Assembly: GCA_024734555.1 (NCBI GenBank)
Contig: JANPWX010000038.1
Location: 562,668-626,667 of the forward strand
Reading direction: 5' to 3'
DNA: 64,000 bases
DNA from: Trochalopteron elliotii
Lineage: Eukaryota > Chordata > Aves > Passeriformes > Leiothrichidae
The translations under genes and the position numbers were made by a program. Shown here piece by piece: positions 1 to 12,767 of the stretch; position 1 is the stretch's first letter, and each line of letters starts with the position of its first letter. The notes below the pieces were generated by a model, which worked only from the letters and a program-made list of their open reading frames with translations, searched no databases and was not told the origin of the DNA.

Positions 1-561
1 TTGTTCACTCCTCAGGATCTTCTCTCGTCCTTGGGAATGTGTGTTTTTTTTTTTTCCTTCGTCAGATGCACGGATGGCAGCCGGAGAGAGTTTTTTCTTC
101 CTTTTGTTAGTTTAGCTAGCTGAGGCAAAGAAGCTTTCCTGGACTGTTTTTCCTTTTTTTTTTTTTTCTTGGGACTGTTTAAATCTGCTCTGGACTGAAA
201 AACCCAGGAGAGCACTGGGATCTTGCGTCCGTGGCCCACCGGGCCTGGACTCATCATTTTCCAGCACCGAAGGGACTGGGACTGATAAAGAGACTGAGGG
301 AGCTGAGTTAACTCCTGGCACGGACTCTCAGTTTTGCCATCTCTCTTCAGAGTGGCGAGAGGTTTTATTGTTTCATATTATTATTATTATTATTCATTCT
401 TTATACTTGCGGTCATTTTGTTTGTTAAATAAATAGTTTTTTCCACTTTTCTCTGAGGGAGTTCTTTTCCTGGACCGGTTGGGGGGAGGGGCTGTTTGGA
501 CTTGCTTTCCAGAGGAACATCATTCGAAGGGCTTCTCCCAAATTTACCCTAAACCAGGACA
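1..561 (+). mobile_element. Probable endogenous retroviral LTR, 3' portion (cut by window start)
   Basis: The stretch looks like the R-U5 half of an avian endogenous retroviral LTR read on the + strand. It has T-rich tracts, an (ATT)6 run at 377-394 and a poly(A) signal AATAAA at 428-433. A G-rich U5-like segment follows at about 479-492, and the stretch closes on a CA dinucleotide at 560-561, as expected for a TG...CA LTR. The closing segment resembles LTR ends I recall from passerine genomes. The left end lies outside or at the window start, so I cannot say whether this is a solo LTR or the 3' LTR of a provirus. No gag, pol or env reading frame is present inside the window. Alternative: unrelated AT-rich DNA with a chance poly(A) signal. 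Confidence 0.5.
377..394. repeat. (ATT)6 microsatellite
   Basis: Six perfect ATT units lie inside the LTR-like sequence, just before its AATAAA signal. Length polymorphism is plausible. Confidence 0.85.
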
Positions 562-3500
562 CTGAAGCTAATCACATTTATCATACACCAAAAGTTGTAA
601 ATGAATGCAGTAAGAACCTAACTGGAGGACAAGGGGATGGATAGAAAAATATTAATTCAAAATAAGTTATAAAAGGTGTCTGATTTGTTTAGATTCACTG
701 GTGCCTCATTTCTCACATTTGTGAGTCAAAAACAAAGTATCATTTACTGCCTGCATTGAGTGAGACCTGGCATTAACAATTTCTGCCCATGTCTTGGTGG
801 ATGGAGTAGGACTTTGAATTCATCAAAAGATGATTTGTAAATTCTCTTTTCTGGCACTATTAGTCCTGCTAAAGCAGCAGTGGGCTGCATGCTCAGGTTC
901 ACTTGAGAAAGGACCAAAAAACTGTATTCCCTCAATGTGTGTGGGAAATGACGCTTTGGCTTGAGACAGATGAAAAACCTTGTCTGCCAAGTTCTTCCCC
1001 TGACCAGGATGGCTACTGAAGAAGCTCATGTTTCCCACTTTCTCATCAGAAGTCACTGACCAGGTGCTCTTGCTGCATCCCTCAGAGAATGAAGCACAAA
1101 AAGCCACAGCTTCAAAGTCAGGTACTGAAAGTGGAACCTGCCTGGCTTGTCTGTGGAAAAAAAAGGAGGAAAAAAAAAGAGAAGCATGTCAGTGAGCCTG
1201 CTGAATGAGGCTGCTATGCACATCTGGCTTCTTCAAAGCATGGCACACTTTCCTAGAAAACAGAGGGTCTGGTGTGTTGTTCCCAGGGATTCCTCAGCTA
1301 AGTGTTTCCTGAATTTCAGAATGCTCCCTACCTCCCTGCATGTAAACCAACCAAATAAAAAAATAAATAGTAAAATGGGTGGTGAGGACATTTGAAAAAC
1401 AGGGGATTCAGAACTGACAGATAACAATGGGAAGGATTTAAAATGGGTGAAGAGAAACTCTTCTCTCTACACCCCTTTTCTTCAGTCTCTATGCCATCAT
1501 GGATTTATTTTTTCTTCTATTTTAAAGGGGGCTTTGTTCTTAAGATGCTTGTCAAAATAGTCTTGCAAAGTTATTCCTTGCAATCTTTCAATGCATCAGC
1601 TCACTATATCGAGAAAACCTGAGGTTTTCCCACTCTCCAATTTAGGACTGTTATACACCATTAAGGGAGGACAGTCTCCACATTCTGCTCCTGCTGTCCC
1701 ACCTCCAGGATTATACAGCCTTTAGCACATTTTTGCATGTAATTTCCCCACTTTAAGAGGCAAATTGGTGAATCCATTTCACTGTTATCCAGTTACATGT
1801 GAGGCAAGAGGACTGCAGAAGGGAGGTATCTCTCCTACTGAGAGTGAGCTAAAGGTGAAAGGGCACCTATCCCTCAGTGTCCATCTTCAAAAATCACCTG
1901 TTCTCCTATCAAGTGACCTACAGCTGAATTTCATTTTTGCAGCAAAATGATCTTGAGAGGAATGGATAGTTAACTGAATTCTGATACTCCCAGTATGTTA
2001 AGCAAGAGCTTAACTACATTCTAATTCCTTGAACAAGACAACTAAAAGAAATGTGGATTTCAGCAAGTTTCTCTATGTGTGTACATTGGCCTGCAACATT
2101 AGAGCTGGCACAACAAAGAGGAAAGACCCAGAGGGAGATGTGTCAGCAGCAGATATGGCTCAGGTGTTTTTAGGAAGGTAGGCAACATGGGGTTCTAGCT
2201 GCAGAACAGATTTGACCATCGCCTGAGAGGGAAGAGGATGGGCTGGCTGGGATGGATGGCCAAGATTGGGTGGTTCCTGTGGCAGCAGGACAAGACTGCT
2301 CTGGACAATCAGGTTTGGGGTAACCCTGGAGCAGATAAGCCTCCTGTGTTTCCTGACAGCATGAGGGTAGGAGACAGGTTGTGGGTGCTGCTGGAAAGCA
2401 CTGGAATGAGGCTGCCATCTTATTCCCCATCCCGCTTCTGTCCCTTACCTGAGCAAAGCAGCAGTGGCTCTGGCTTTGTAGGGTGCATGAACACTGTGGA
2501 GAAGAAGGTCCTGCATGTTTGGCTGCTCCTGAGAGCTTGCTGCCAGTTCTGAATGTGCTTGGAAGCAGCCCCGGTTGCAGGCAAGGAAAGGTAAATAATT
2601 ATTTTGTAAACGAAGCGGTTTGATACCACCAGGCATAGCAACTAAACGTGGGACCAGAGCTTTGAATTCCCACAGGTGCTCTTCTGAGTGGCATGCCTCT
2701 TCTTGTGAGGGCCCACCAGGTATGTGGAAGAGCAGAGTAAAAGTGCTTTGCACTGTGTAATCAAGTGTGTTGAGTAGAGAGGGAAGATAAAAGGCTGTGG
2801 CAGAAGGACACGTAGCGCTGCACTGCTGCATTTCTTCTGACTCTTCATGAGTTCCCGGTGAGTGCAGCATGAGGGAGTGAGCTATTAATAGTTCTGCTCA
2901 GCACGGATGCACAGTGAAACAGCATAATCCCAGCACAAGGGGATATGGGAGCCACAAACTCTAAAGAAAAAAACTTTAGGCACAGAAGACAGCCTCAAAA
3001 TGGTAATAATTAACAAAGGAGGGAAAAAATATGTTTAATACAGGTTATTTATGAAGCTACAAGAGAATGCCTCTGCATTAAATAAAATTTAAATGAAGCC
3101 TTGCACCTGAAGCCAACAAAAGAAGGGTCCCAGCTCACTCTCACAGTCTATAAATGTTTTTCTGAACAGATCAATTAAAGCCTTTGCTATACAGATGCCT
3201 AATAAATAGTATATGTGCTGGAACATGTTCATCTCATTTTAATACATATCCAGGTCTTCCTTAGGGTTCTCATATTCTTCTACAGTTATGAACTACTTCT
3301 AAAAGTTATATGCTTTTGGAAGTTGTTGTCAGAAGAGTACAGGCCTGAATTTCTATCAAAAGAAAATTATAGAAATGCACGTACATTCAGTTGGACAGAG
3401 TCCTCACACAGTAATATTGAGTGAAGACTGTGATTTTATCCAGCGATAAAATAGTATCTCTTGGTTATTTGTACATGCCAAGCACTTACATAAACACACG

Positions 3501-6500
3501 TCTAATTTTAGTGCATAAAGTGTATTCACAGTTTCCTGAAATTACCAATGCTACAGTCATGACTCTTAGGCAAGAAGAAAATCCTATTAGTGCATTCCCA
3601 CAGAGAAAAACAGTATGTTTTGGAATAACAGTAGCTACTGAAGGCCATGAAGATAATATATGTAGAACATGATATCTGAGAAAATATTATAATATTTGTA
3701 TGAGAGTATTATGCAGTATTTATGAGGAAACCTTCTCTGTTAAATGTTTATACCTTGATTAAATCCTATAAAAAATGCTAAGCACACTTCCAGGCATTTT
3801 TCTATTACAACTTTACAACAATTGGATCGCTTGTATTCAGAGGGTAGGCAAATGACTTTAGCTGGGTCATCCTTTAGCTGGTATTTCTAACAAATATTGT
3901 GCCATAGGCCATTCCTCTTGTCAGAACACATTTATTTTGTTATCTAGATGATTATGGCCATATTTTTCCTTATGTATTCTTCCTTGATGACATCCTGAGT
4001 TCTCAGATTTTCAGCAAACACATGCAATGCAATTACTGTAAATATAATACAGTGTCTCTTATCCTCAGTTCTCCCAGAACTTTAAAATTATTAAATTTGT
4101 ATCAAAACTACAAGAGAAAACAAATTGATTATGGCCATCCTACACTGGTGTAGCCATCACTGATATTGGGCCTAAATATTGTTATAAATGTTAAAAACAT
4201 ATACCATAAACTATGCAAAAGCTCACACACACATTTTAAGAAAGATAAAGGTGCAGGCTACTCATTTCAATATTCTCAGTTAATTTGGAATAACAGTTCC
4301 AACTTAGTGGAAATGATTTTGTTTTAATTCAAGGTGTGGAACAAAAAGAAAAACAATTTATACTTTAAAAACAGGGACTTGAATGTGAGCTTTCACCCTC
4401 TCAAATGTCTTATTAATCAACCTCTAGTGCCATTTCTATTACTGCTTTAATATGAACAGTCACTGGGAAAATGAAATAAGCAGCTATTTGAAACCATGTC
4501 CCCCGCATCCTAGCTGACTAACTTTTCAATTTGAGAGGTTTAATAATTCATTTCTAACGGCTCTCATTTGTTTTGCATTTTCTTAGCTTTCTATTATGGC
4601 TTTATCAAAATAATTATTTTTATTTCTTATTTTAATTCACTCTCTTTTCAAATGCATAAACACTGGAGTTTGAAAAATAGCCTGACTAGACTCTCTGGCG
4701 ACTCTGTGGTACAAAGAGCAAACTGTCTTGTTTAAGGTTTATCAGAGAGAACACATGGGATTATGAAACAATGAAAATTAAGATAAACCAGAAGCAGGAT
4801 CTTTCTGAGTCACCATGCTCCACTAGAAATACCTTTTTTGCAATGAAGAGGAGAAGATATGCAACATATGTAATGACTAACAAATTCACCTAAACCTTGT
4901 GTAAATGACTTCATTAACGATGCAATTAATATACTAACTTTTTTCCTAGTTGTAGAAATTATTATCAAATAACTAATGAATCCCTCTATAACAAAAAATT
5001 GACATGACATAACTGACAGGTGAATTCCTGTTAGTAAAGCTGTTGTAGAAGTCAGTATGGGAAACGCTCTTCTTGGGCAACTCTAGTTTAAAAGATCTAA
5101 AAACCAAGTCTTAAAACCAGATTAGGATGGGTTTGGTCTTCTATCTGACAAACATACCACAGTATACAGTTAAATGTTGTCATTTTCTAGCAATTTTATT
5201 TGTTTGCTACAGGCAATGAGAAAATATTGGGGGAAAAAAAGTCTGTAATTATATTAGAACAAAATAAAAGTTTCAGACATGGATCCTGAGTGACTGGATC
5301 TCTATTTCCATTTAACCACGATTGCAAAGCATAAAGGCTGCAGCAGCATTAGTACAAGCAGGGTACATTTCCAGGGAATCCAGTCTCCAGCCTCTGCTAG
5401 CCAGAAAACCTTTCCCCAGGCAAGAAGAACCCTTTTGAAAGTGCCATGGGCTTTCCATATTGATAGTACTGCAGACCTTTAACTTCTTAAACATCTAGCA
5501 TTGTTTGATGGTAAAGGACCTCAGAGGAGGACAAATGAGGATGAGACTGTACAGGGCAGGACCTCTGAGGGTGGGGAATGACACTCATGTCTGCTAGCAC
5601 CTCTCAGCTGCCACCCTCCCTGTGTGCCATGGCACTGCCTTGTGAGCATGGCCTGCTCAAACCAGCAGCAGGAAAGGGGCTGGCACCATTTGTAGAGGAG
5701 CAGGGCATCTGGCAAATCCCTTCCTATTTCTTTTGATTGCACAGTATGTTTTTTCCACAGGAGCACACAAGCACTAAATATGCACCCATTAACAAAAAAA
5801 AATTTGAAGCAGTTTCCATGAACTGTAGTTGTATCAATCCCCATAGCTTACACTAGTATAAGTCCTTCACACATTTTATAACCTATCTTTGTTTATTTAA
5901 GAACAAAAAAGGGGAAGGAAAGAAAAGCCATGAAATAAAGTGATGTGCTATTAAGCTTCAGCAAATCACTCTTGTGTGGGTCTAGTTGCTCTGTGATGTT
6001 AGCCAACAAGGAAAGAGCACCAACAGAGCTACTTTAAGTACTCAAAGTATTCACCTAAAACTCCAGAAAAACTGACTCTCCAAAGACAAGGCAATCATGG
6101 TATTCTCTGATACTGGAAAGAGAAATGCTAAACTTAAAAAAAAAACAACTTTCATTGGCCTGAGGTTTCTGCCCACAATTCCTCCCATGACAGTTGGGTA
6201 TATACAAGATGTGAAAAACAAAGATCTCATTTTTTGGCAGGAAATACACTCCCAGCAGTACCTCCTGCACTCCAGCCTCCTTCTTCTATCCCTGGGTGAG
6301 AAATCACAGGAAGCTGATGTCTCTGTGCGATAACGTGCAATACCATGCAACACCATTGTCTTCTTGTCCCAGTATTCAAGGACAGTCTTCCCTAACAGGC
6401 TACTAAAGAATGAAGAAACAATGAGCTCTGAACTAGCTTAGGGACTGGAGAAAATTTGGCCTGAAGTCACCTGAGATCTGGAGGGCAGCCTATTGTGGTC

Positions 6501-8639
6501 CTGGAGAACACACAGAGGCCAGATGAATGCACTGATTGGTTGCTTAAAAGTAAGAAAGCAAAGCTCTCTCCTCTGCCTTTCATCAGTAACTCTCTTTATG
6601 TGCTTGATTTCATACTTTTCCTACCCACACACAGGACATACCATGGTTTTCCATCTGCTTTATTCTAATGCAATGAGTTTTGTAGGGCAAGTCTCCTTTC
6701 CTGAGTAGCTGTGTGGATATTACCTGTTGGTGGAGACATAATAGCAGACATTGCCAGACAAGGCAAAAGGGAAATGATATGGCAAGTAGATGCTTACCTA
6801 CTGAAACCCAAACTGCAAAGGGGGAAGAAGGAGTTAATGGCTGCTAAAGTTTTTCTGGTAAGTGGTGTTGCTTATTTTTCTTATAACTAGTTCCTCTGTT
6901 TCTGCAAGTTGAAATTTCATCTTTCATATCAGACAGTTCCTTGATACTATAGAAAATAATCAGGAATTAATTTCAAAGAAAAACAAGACATAGAGAGCTA
7001 AAATTGTGAAATCTTGTTTTTTCCTAAAATATTGATCAGCAAGGTTCAGCCTTTGAGTATAAATTTTTCAATTTACTTTTTCTACCAGAAGAGGCTAAAA
7101 AACACAAATTTCCTTTGGCAACTATTTAAAGTACAACACACAAGAAAGGCAAAACCAAAATCAAGTCACAATTAATTCTGAAACTGGAGCTGAGTAGTAA
7201 TGCAAGACCAGCTACTAAAGCTTATGCAAACCCCTTTGCCCAAAGAGGCTGCCAGGCAGTCTCCTGGGCTGTAAAATAAAGCTGGAAAGAAGGATGTGTT
7301 ATTGACTTTTCAAGTTGAGCGCTGTGGGAACAGAGATAATTTTCTCACATTTGACAAGACACAATAGAGAAAGATACAGTATAGCAAAAGTAGGGAAGCA
7401 TGGGTTTGTGTTCATGTTCTCAGGGTAGGTGGCAGCTGGTCAGTCACAGATGGATGCTCTGGCCTGGCAGGTCAGCCATGACAGCTGTTGCATGAAAACT
7501 TGGCTTGCTTCCCTGGTTGACAGCATTATCAGGATAAAATCTCCTTCCTTCCCTCATTCTTTACAGGCTAGGCCCAAGTGAAGGGGGTGTTTTCTGCTAT
7601 GGTATTGGTGCAGTGTGGTGCAGCTCACTCCCAGTCCAGGAGGAGTGAAAAGAGACAAGGTGGGGTTATTTGAAGAATAAAATGCAGCCCTGGGATGGCA
7701 GAGCAAGAGCTCGTGCAGCTCAGAGCATCCCAGCTGCACAGCCCAGGAGCTGAGGCTTGTGCACAAAGATCAGAATCACCCAGACCTGCTAGCCTTAGGC
7801 TCTGCATCCTGCACCAACTCATCACCTTGCTTTGGCTCTGTAGTGTTGAGTTTCCCTTGGAGTGTGCATATATAAAGCACCTCAGCCTCTAAATAAATAA
7901 AGTGTGATATATTTGGAGTTACCAGTTATACCTATTTTTTGTCATTCATTTAAAAGTCTTGATAATACCACAGCCCTTGAAAATTAATAGCTTATTATAG
8001 CTTATGTGTTTGAATTTGTATCCCCTTTGCATTCCTTCTGACAATAGTCATTAGAGACTATCTAATGACTACTTATTACTGCCATAGGTATGGCAGTATG
8101 ATGAGCTCTAAGCAGGCTCTTCCAGGTGATCTAGCAGATTGGTGGCCTCAATTAACACTGGTATCTCTTTTTTATTACGCACAATTGCTACTCAAAATCA
8201 ACTATTTTCTCATAAAATTTCAATTACAAAATGAAGAAACAAGAAAAATTGTGTTCCTAGCCAGATCTCCCCAGAGTCAGTTATGTACCAAACATCCATA
8301 AATGTCCTTTTCTTCTTTGTTTTTTAAACACTTGCAAAATTGCTCTCCTGATGTCACCAGGCAGGACCAGCTAAATGATCAGCATTTTAAAGTCTCAACT
8401 TAAACCTCCCTTAGTCCCGTGGTACACACCTTTACAGTGAGACATTCTATGTTGTGGGATGCCTGATGTGAAGCCATTCCTAGAAATAACAGGTAGCTGT
8501 GTCTCCTAGGTAGAAAGCCCCATGAGGGGAAACTTTCTCCCTTGGATGGAGAGCTAAGATTCCTTATTGCCTGGGGATTGCTACAGCTGTGAGAATCTGT
8601 GGGAGAGATTAAACAGGGACAGATAAAGGAACACTGTGC
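562..8639. other. Gene-free upstream DNA
   Basis: This is AT-rich non-coding sequence. Open frames here are 60-140 codons, overlap on both strands and show no recognisable domain or splice-flanked structure. A moderately GC-richer patch at about 2160-2880 and another at about 5520-5720 carry the longest of them, but I recognise no protein. There is a short perfect stem at 8045-8071. I see no RNA gene and no clear transposon in this block. Confidence 0.6.
8045..8071. repeat. Short perfect inverted repeat
   Basis: Ten-base arms (tagtcattag and ctaatgacta) flank a 7-base loop. In AT-rich vertebrate DNA such stems occur by chance. No terminator or RNA-gene role can be argued. Confidence 0.7.
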
Positions 8640-8869
8640 TCAAGGTATAGGACATGGCATCAAGTTACACAAGGTGGGGGGTAGATTAAATAGGAAAAAT
8701 TTGTCCCCTGAAAGGGTGGTCATGCATTGGAACAGTGTTCAAAACACTTCTGGGTGTGACACTTGGGTACAGGGTTTAGTGGTAAACACAGTGGTGCTGG
8801 GCTAATAGCTGGATTCTTAGAGGTCTTTTCCAACCTTAATGATTCTGTGATTCTATGATCTGTGCATTG
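8640..8869 (+). mobile_element. CR1 LINE 3' tail, 5'-truncated
   Basis: The segment follows the 3' end of avian CR1 retrotransposons: a region corresponding to the end of ORF2 and the 3'UTR, then the block ending in tttccaacctt and the terminal attctgtgattctatga repeat. The element lies on the + strand and is truncated at its 5' side, the usual outcome of CR1 target-primed insertion. An internal deletion removes part of the usual sequence near 8735-8745. It cannot encode a working protein. Confidence 0.85.
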
Positions 8870-9400
8870 AACACTGCTGAACAGAGTTAGGAAATATACA
8901 TGTGTGCTCTGAGCTTGCAGCTGCTGAGACAGAAATCTTTTATTCTAATTTCTTGCAAAGTCTGAAAGCACATGCTGAAGAGCCAGAGGAGCTCAGTTGT
9001 CTCTAGGAAATTTTAAAAAAACTTCTGGATTTTAGTGAAATCATGACTGGCAAGTCCTGAAAGACATTTGCTAACATTCATTTTTTCAGGGGATAAATGT
9101 AACTGTACTGTGCTTTCTTTCACCTAAAATGTCATCTCTCTCACTGCTCTTGTAATAGATGATGGAATATAGGTACAATCACAGTCAATTTTTTCTAAAA
9201 CAGATTACACAGATGCCAATCTACATACATAAATGCAGCTACAACATGGCTAATTTTGAATAGATTACCTTCCAAGTCTTGTGTTTGTTTGGAATTGGGA
9301 TGTATTTATTCATTTGCATTATTAAAAACTTTCTCCTGCACAAACGTACTCATTAGAGAAAGAATGTTTAGTATGTCTAAAAAAAATGAAACATTTTAAT
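8870..9400. other. Gene-free AT-rich DNA
   Basis: Unremarkable AT-rich sequence between the CR1 tail and the long hairpin. I see no coding or RNA feature. Confidence 0.6.
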
Positions 9401-9598
9401 AATTAATCTTTAAAATTGTGTGTGTATATATATATATATGTCTCTAATACATGTATTCATAATATTTATGTATGGAGAAATCTCTATTATATGTGCAGGA
9501 TTCCATATTAAAAATCTGCACATATAATAGAGATTTCTACATACATAAATATTATGAATACATGCACGTATATATATGCACAATTTCAAAGATTAATT
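9401..9598. repeat. Long imperfect hairpin (inverted repeat, arms of about 83-98 nt)
   Basis: The left arm (9401-9498) and right arm (9516-9598) are reverse complements around a 17-base spacer. About 50 bases nearest the spacer pair with a single mismatch. Further out, the arms diverge at an alternating TG/TA tract that is longer in the left arm (9417-9439), then pair again for about 20 bases with one mismatch to the outer ends. A transcript through either strand could form a long stem-loop. I do not recognise a transposase, an obvious terminal repeat family or a known microRNA. Possible origins are a MITE-like element, a fold-back duplication, or a hairpin RNA locus. Confidence 0.9.
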
Positions 9599-12500
9599 AT
9601 TATTTTTCCTTTCCTTATATCAAAAAGTCAGGATTCTGCTCTTCACAGTGCTTTCTGTTTACTGAACACAGGAGTTTTTGCATGTACAGAAATGGATGTC
9701 TTTTGATTTTCTCATGCACACTCTTTGCTGTTCTGGGAGCCAGGAACTAAGCAGTGTTTTTTTTCTGCTCCTTTAGTCCAAGTCCCCAAGCCACACAAAG
9801 ATATCCTTGGGCACCCTCCTGCTCCCATATCAAGGAGATGCTGGCCAGTCTGCTTGGTTTTGTCACCTACCACAGACAGACTAAAAATATAAAGACAAAC
9901 TGAGTTTCCTGGAAGAGCAAATCTGATAACCTTGCTGTGATGGCAGTACAGGAGAGATTTATGCCTCTGCCACACATTGCAGCCAGGCTGTCTTGCAAGT
10001 GTGGGGAGAGGGACATGCAGTCTGTACCAAAAGCTGTGTGAACTACACCACTGAGCAGTGCTGATGAAGGAAGCACTGCTTCCTCTCTGCCCTCTGCCCT
10101 CTGCCCAGCAGAGAAAAAATGTAAAAACCACTTCTCCCTTAGTAACTTCCAAGCCCTGGTGGCAAGGAAAATAATTTGTCAGTGCTTCTGTGTAACAAAT
10201 TTTTGGCTAGACTTCAGGAGAGCAAATTTTTCCACAAAGCGAGGCCTCCTTTGCCCTCTTTCTGCAGGATTGGTGTGGCAAATTTGGGGGGTTTTGATGT
10301 AAAAGAGATCTAGATTCACTTCTCTGTGGAGAACAAGGTTACGCAGGGTTAATATCTGCTTCAGAAAGGAAAATGATTTGAAAGTGGATAAATATCTAAG
10401 AATTTCTTCAGGGTATATATTCCTCTACGGCAGATTGTGCAACCAGGCTGTGTGTAAAACTTTGCCTGCTGAGGTTGTGCTTTTCTTCCTGTTTTATTTT
10501 CAGTAGCATCCGTAGAAATCTTGTCAAACACGACTTTGGTGCCAACTCATATGCTGAATATAGCCTAAGTGTTGGGCTGTTTGGGGTTTTTTGGGGGCAT
10601 GGGGAGAAGAACAACAATGTTTTGGTTCACACACACAATCCCCGAGTCCTCGCATTTCACTGAGTTTTCAGGAAATGAGCATATGGCTTTGGAGAATCCA
10701 CCTCTGAGTCTTGGGCTCCGTCATCTGTAATGAGGAGAGGAGCAGCACAAAACGCAGGCAAGTCATACATACGTGTCTAGCACAGGAAGGGTACCTTCAA
10801 AGAAAGCTGAAGGAGTTGGATACTTCATTGGGGAAGGTAGACTTGGATTTGGGTACTAAACACAGTCATCTTTTTGGAAGCCATATGCTTTCAAAACATG
10901 CTGCAGAAGGGGCTGTATTGATCTGTTGTGCGCCATTAGCAAGCATTTCTCACAAAATTCTAATTCTCAAGTCAAAAATTGGTCTTCTGCAGAAATACAA
11001 ATGTTACCTTTTCAAGCTTCATCACAGCTTCAAGCTGTGATTTGTCTGTGATGCTGCTCAAAAGGAGGCTTTTTTTTTTTTTCACCAAAGGAAATACTTT
11101 GTCTTCCACCATTTGCCGACCAGTGGCTGAAATTGGGAATTTTTGGACTTGAGAATGCAAGAAGTACAAATAAATTATTGAAACTCTAGGTATTTTCTAT
11201 TTGATAGTTGGAAATTTTAGCAAGAAAAGAAACGGGTATTATTTAAGGTCTCTATCCACAAAAAAGTGAATGAAGGGCAGCTTTGCTGTTTGCTGTGATA
11301 AGTACAGATCAGGCCATCAACTTAAAATCTCTTGCCTTGCTGTTGCATACTTTATTATAAGAGCAGAAGCCTGCAAATAATAATAAAGAATAAAATTATG
11401 GTCTAGTTGGGTTAACTTAGGAAATTATTAAATTTCTTCTTTTCTTCTGAACTTCCTAACTGAGGATCCATCACAAACATCAGGGAAACAAGCATTTCCC
11501 CAGAGACTTCTAAGGCTACCAGAAGCAGGAAGCACTATATTGTAAAATCCATTGTCACTAAACTAAACTTCAGTAAAGGATACATCCCAATATTATGCAA
11601 AATTTTAGTCTGAGTATTGAACGAAAATTGTATTTTGTCAGCCTGCTTCAAGGCTTGCTGGTGAATGGCTATAACTTGCTGCTTCATGCATGGTATCTTC
11701 ACAATTTCTACTCAGTGAGCTCACAAGGTGGGCCCCTGAAATGAAAATGTAAGTGAATGAAGTCAAGCACCCCGCACCAGCTAGGCAATAAAAGACAGCT
11801 GCAGTTCTGAGGAGTACAAACCAAGATCAATGACATTTCAAAAGCATCCTGAAATTGTTTACTGCCAGTAAAGCACAAATGCCTTTGACTGGGTATAAAG
11901 CTAGAGTATTAGATGTCTGCTCTAGTTCCAATGTCTCTTAAATGAACAAGCTTTAAATACATCACTTTTTGTATGCTGCACTTTTGTTTCCTTTTATGTA
12001 ATGGATTATTCAGAGCACTTTCTTTGGGAGAGAGTTTGTCAGTCAGATGGAAGTTATTTGATTTTGCAAACACATTCACATAGCAAGACATGTGCCTTTT
12101 ATACTGAACATTAATGCAAATACATGCACTCTACCTAATTCAAGGAGACACCATTCTGTTAGAGCTCCCATGCTAATCCACAGCTTTGCTTTGACCCCCT
12201 TACACAAAATCAAAGTGAAAAAAAAGATATGAAGATATTCAAATGTCCTTGCCAATAGCAACAGGGGAACAATTCTGACCATGCCCAGCAGACAGCAGTC
12301 ATGCAGCTGTTCTTTGAGTGTTTCATGCAAACTTAAATTTGGAAATGGTAACTGTTGGACTTGAGGGACAGGTATCAAAGATTACAGAGCTTTAGAGTGA
12401 ATCTGTTTTACATGGGACAATCCCAGGGAGATGACTGGAGTTTAAACATTCCCAGTGCTCTCTGAGTTGTGTAGCCTCCAAGGCAGAGAGAAATGGACAA

Positions 12501-12676
12501 GTATCATGCCCTATTTTAATGACCTGATCTCAGTTTCAGAGCCCTGTTGTTCTGCCTACCTGTGGACAGCAGCATGAAGCTCACTATGATTTTTTTTTCC
12601 TCCCCGTAAGGATTTTCTAGCCAGGAAGAGGAAAAAAATCAAAGCTGCTGCAGTATGTTATATAACTTCTTCTTCT

Positions 12677-12679
<3 letters not shown>
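9599..12679. other. Gene-free upstream DNA
   Basis: Mixed-composition non-coding sequence. It contains a short tandem of tctgccc units near 10085-10106, a 21-base near-perfect palindrome at 11021-11041, and a T-run near 11069-11083. No gene is recognised, and the open frames (up to 146 codons on the minus strand at 9712-10152) resemble no known protein. Confidence 0.55.
11021..11041. repeat. 21-bp palindrome
   Basis: Ten-base arms atcacagctt and aagctgtgat surround a single central base. It is palindromic at DNA level and includes CAGCTT/AAGCTG half-sites. Function unknown. Confidence 0.8.
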
Positions 12680-12720
<41 letters not shown>

Positions 12721-12767
12721 TATTATTTTTTTTCTGTTTTTTTCCTTCAGATGAAAAAAAAAAAAAA
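12671..12767. repeat. Poly-T tract followed by poly-A tract
   Basis: A TTC-repeat lead-in runs into about 38 uninterrupted T residues (to 12718), then ATT repeats and more T-runs. After a short non-repetitive bridge comes an A-run at about 12753-12767. Such tracts may mark the ends of old retroposed sequence or simple-sequence slippage. Homopolymer length is unreliable in assemblies. Confidence 0.85.

Noticed and set aside
8599..8805. 68-codon open frame
   Set aside because: It mostly overlaps the CR1 3' region and does not correspond to a protein-coding part of that element.
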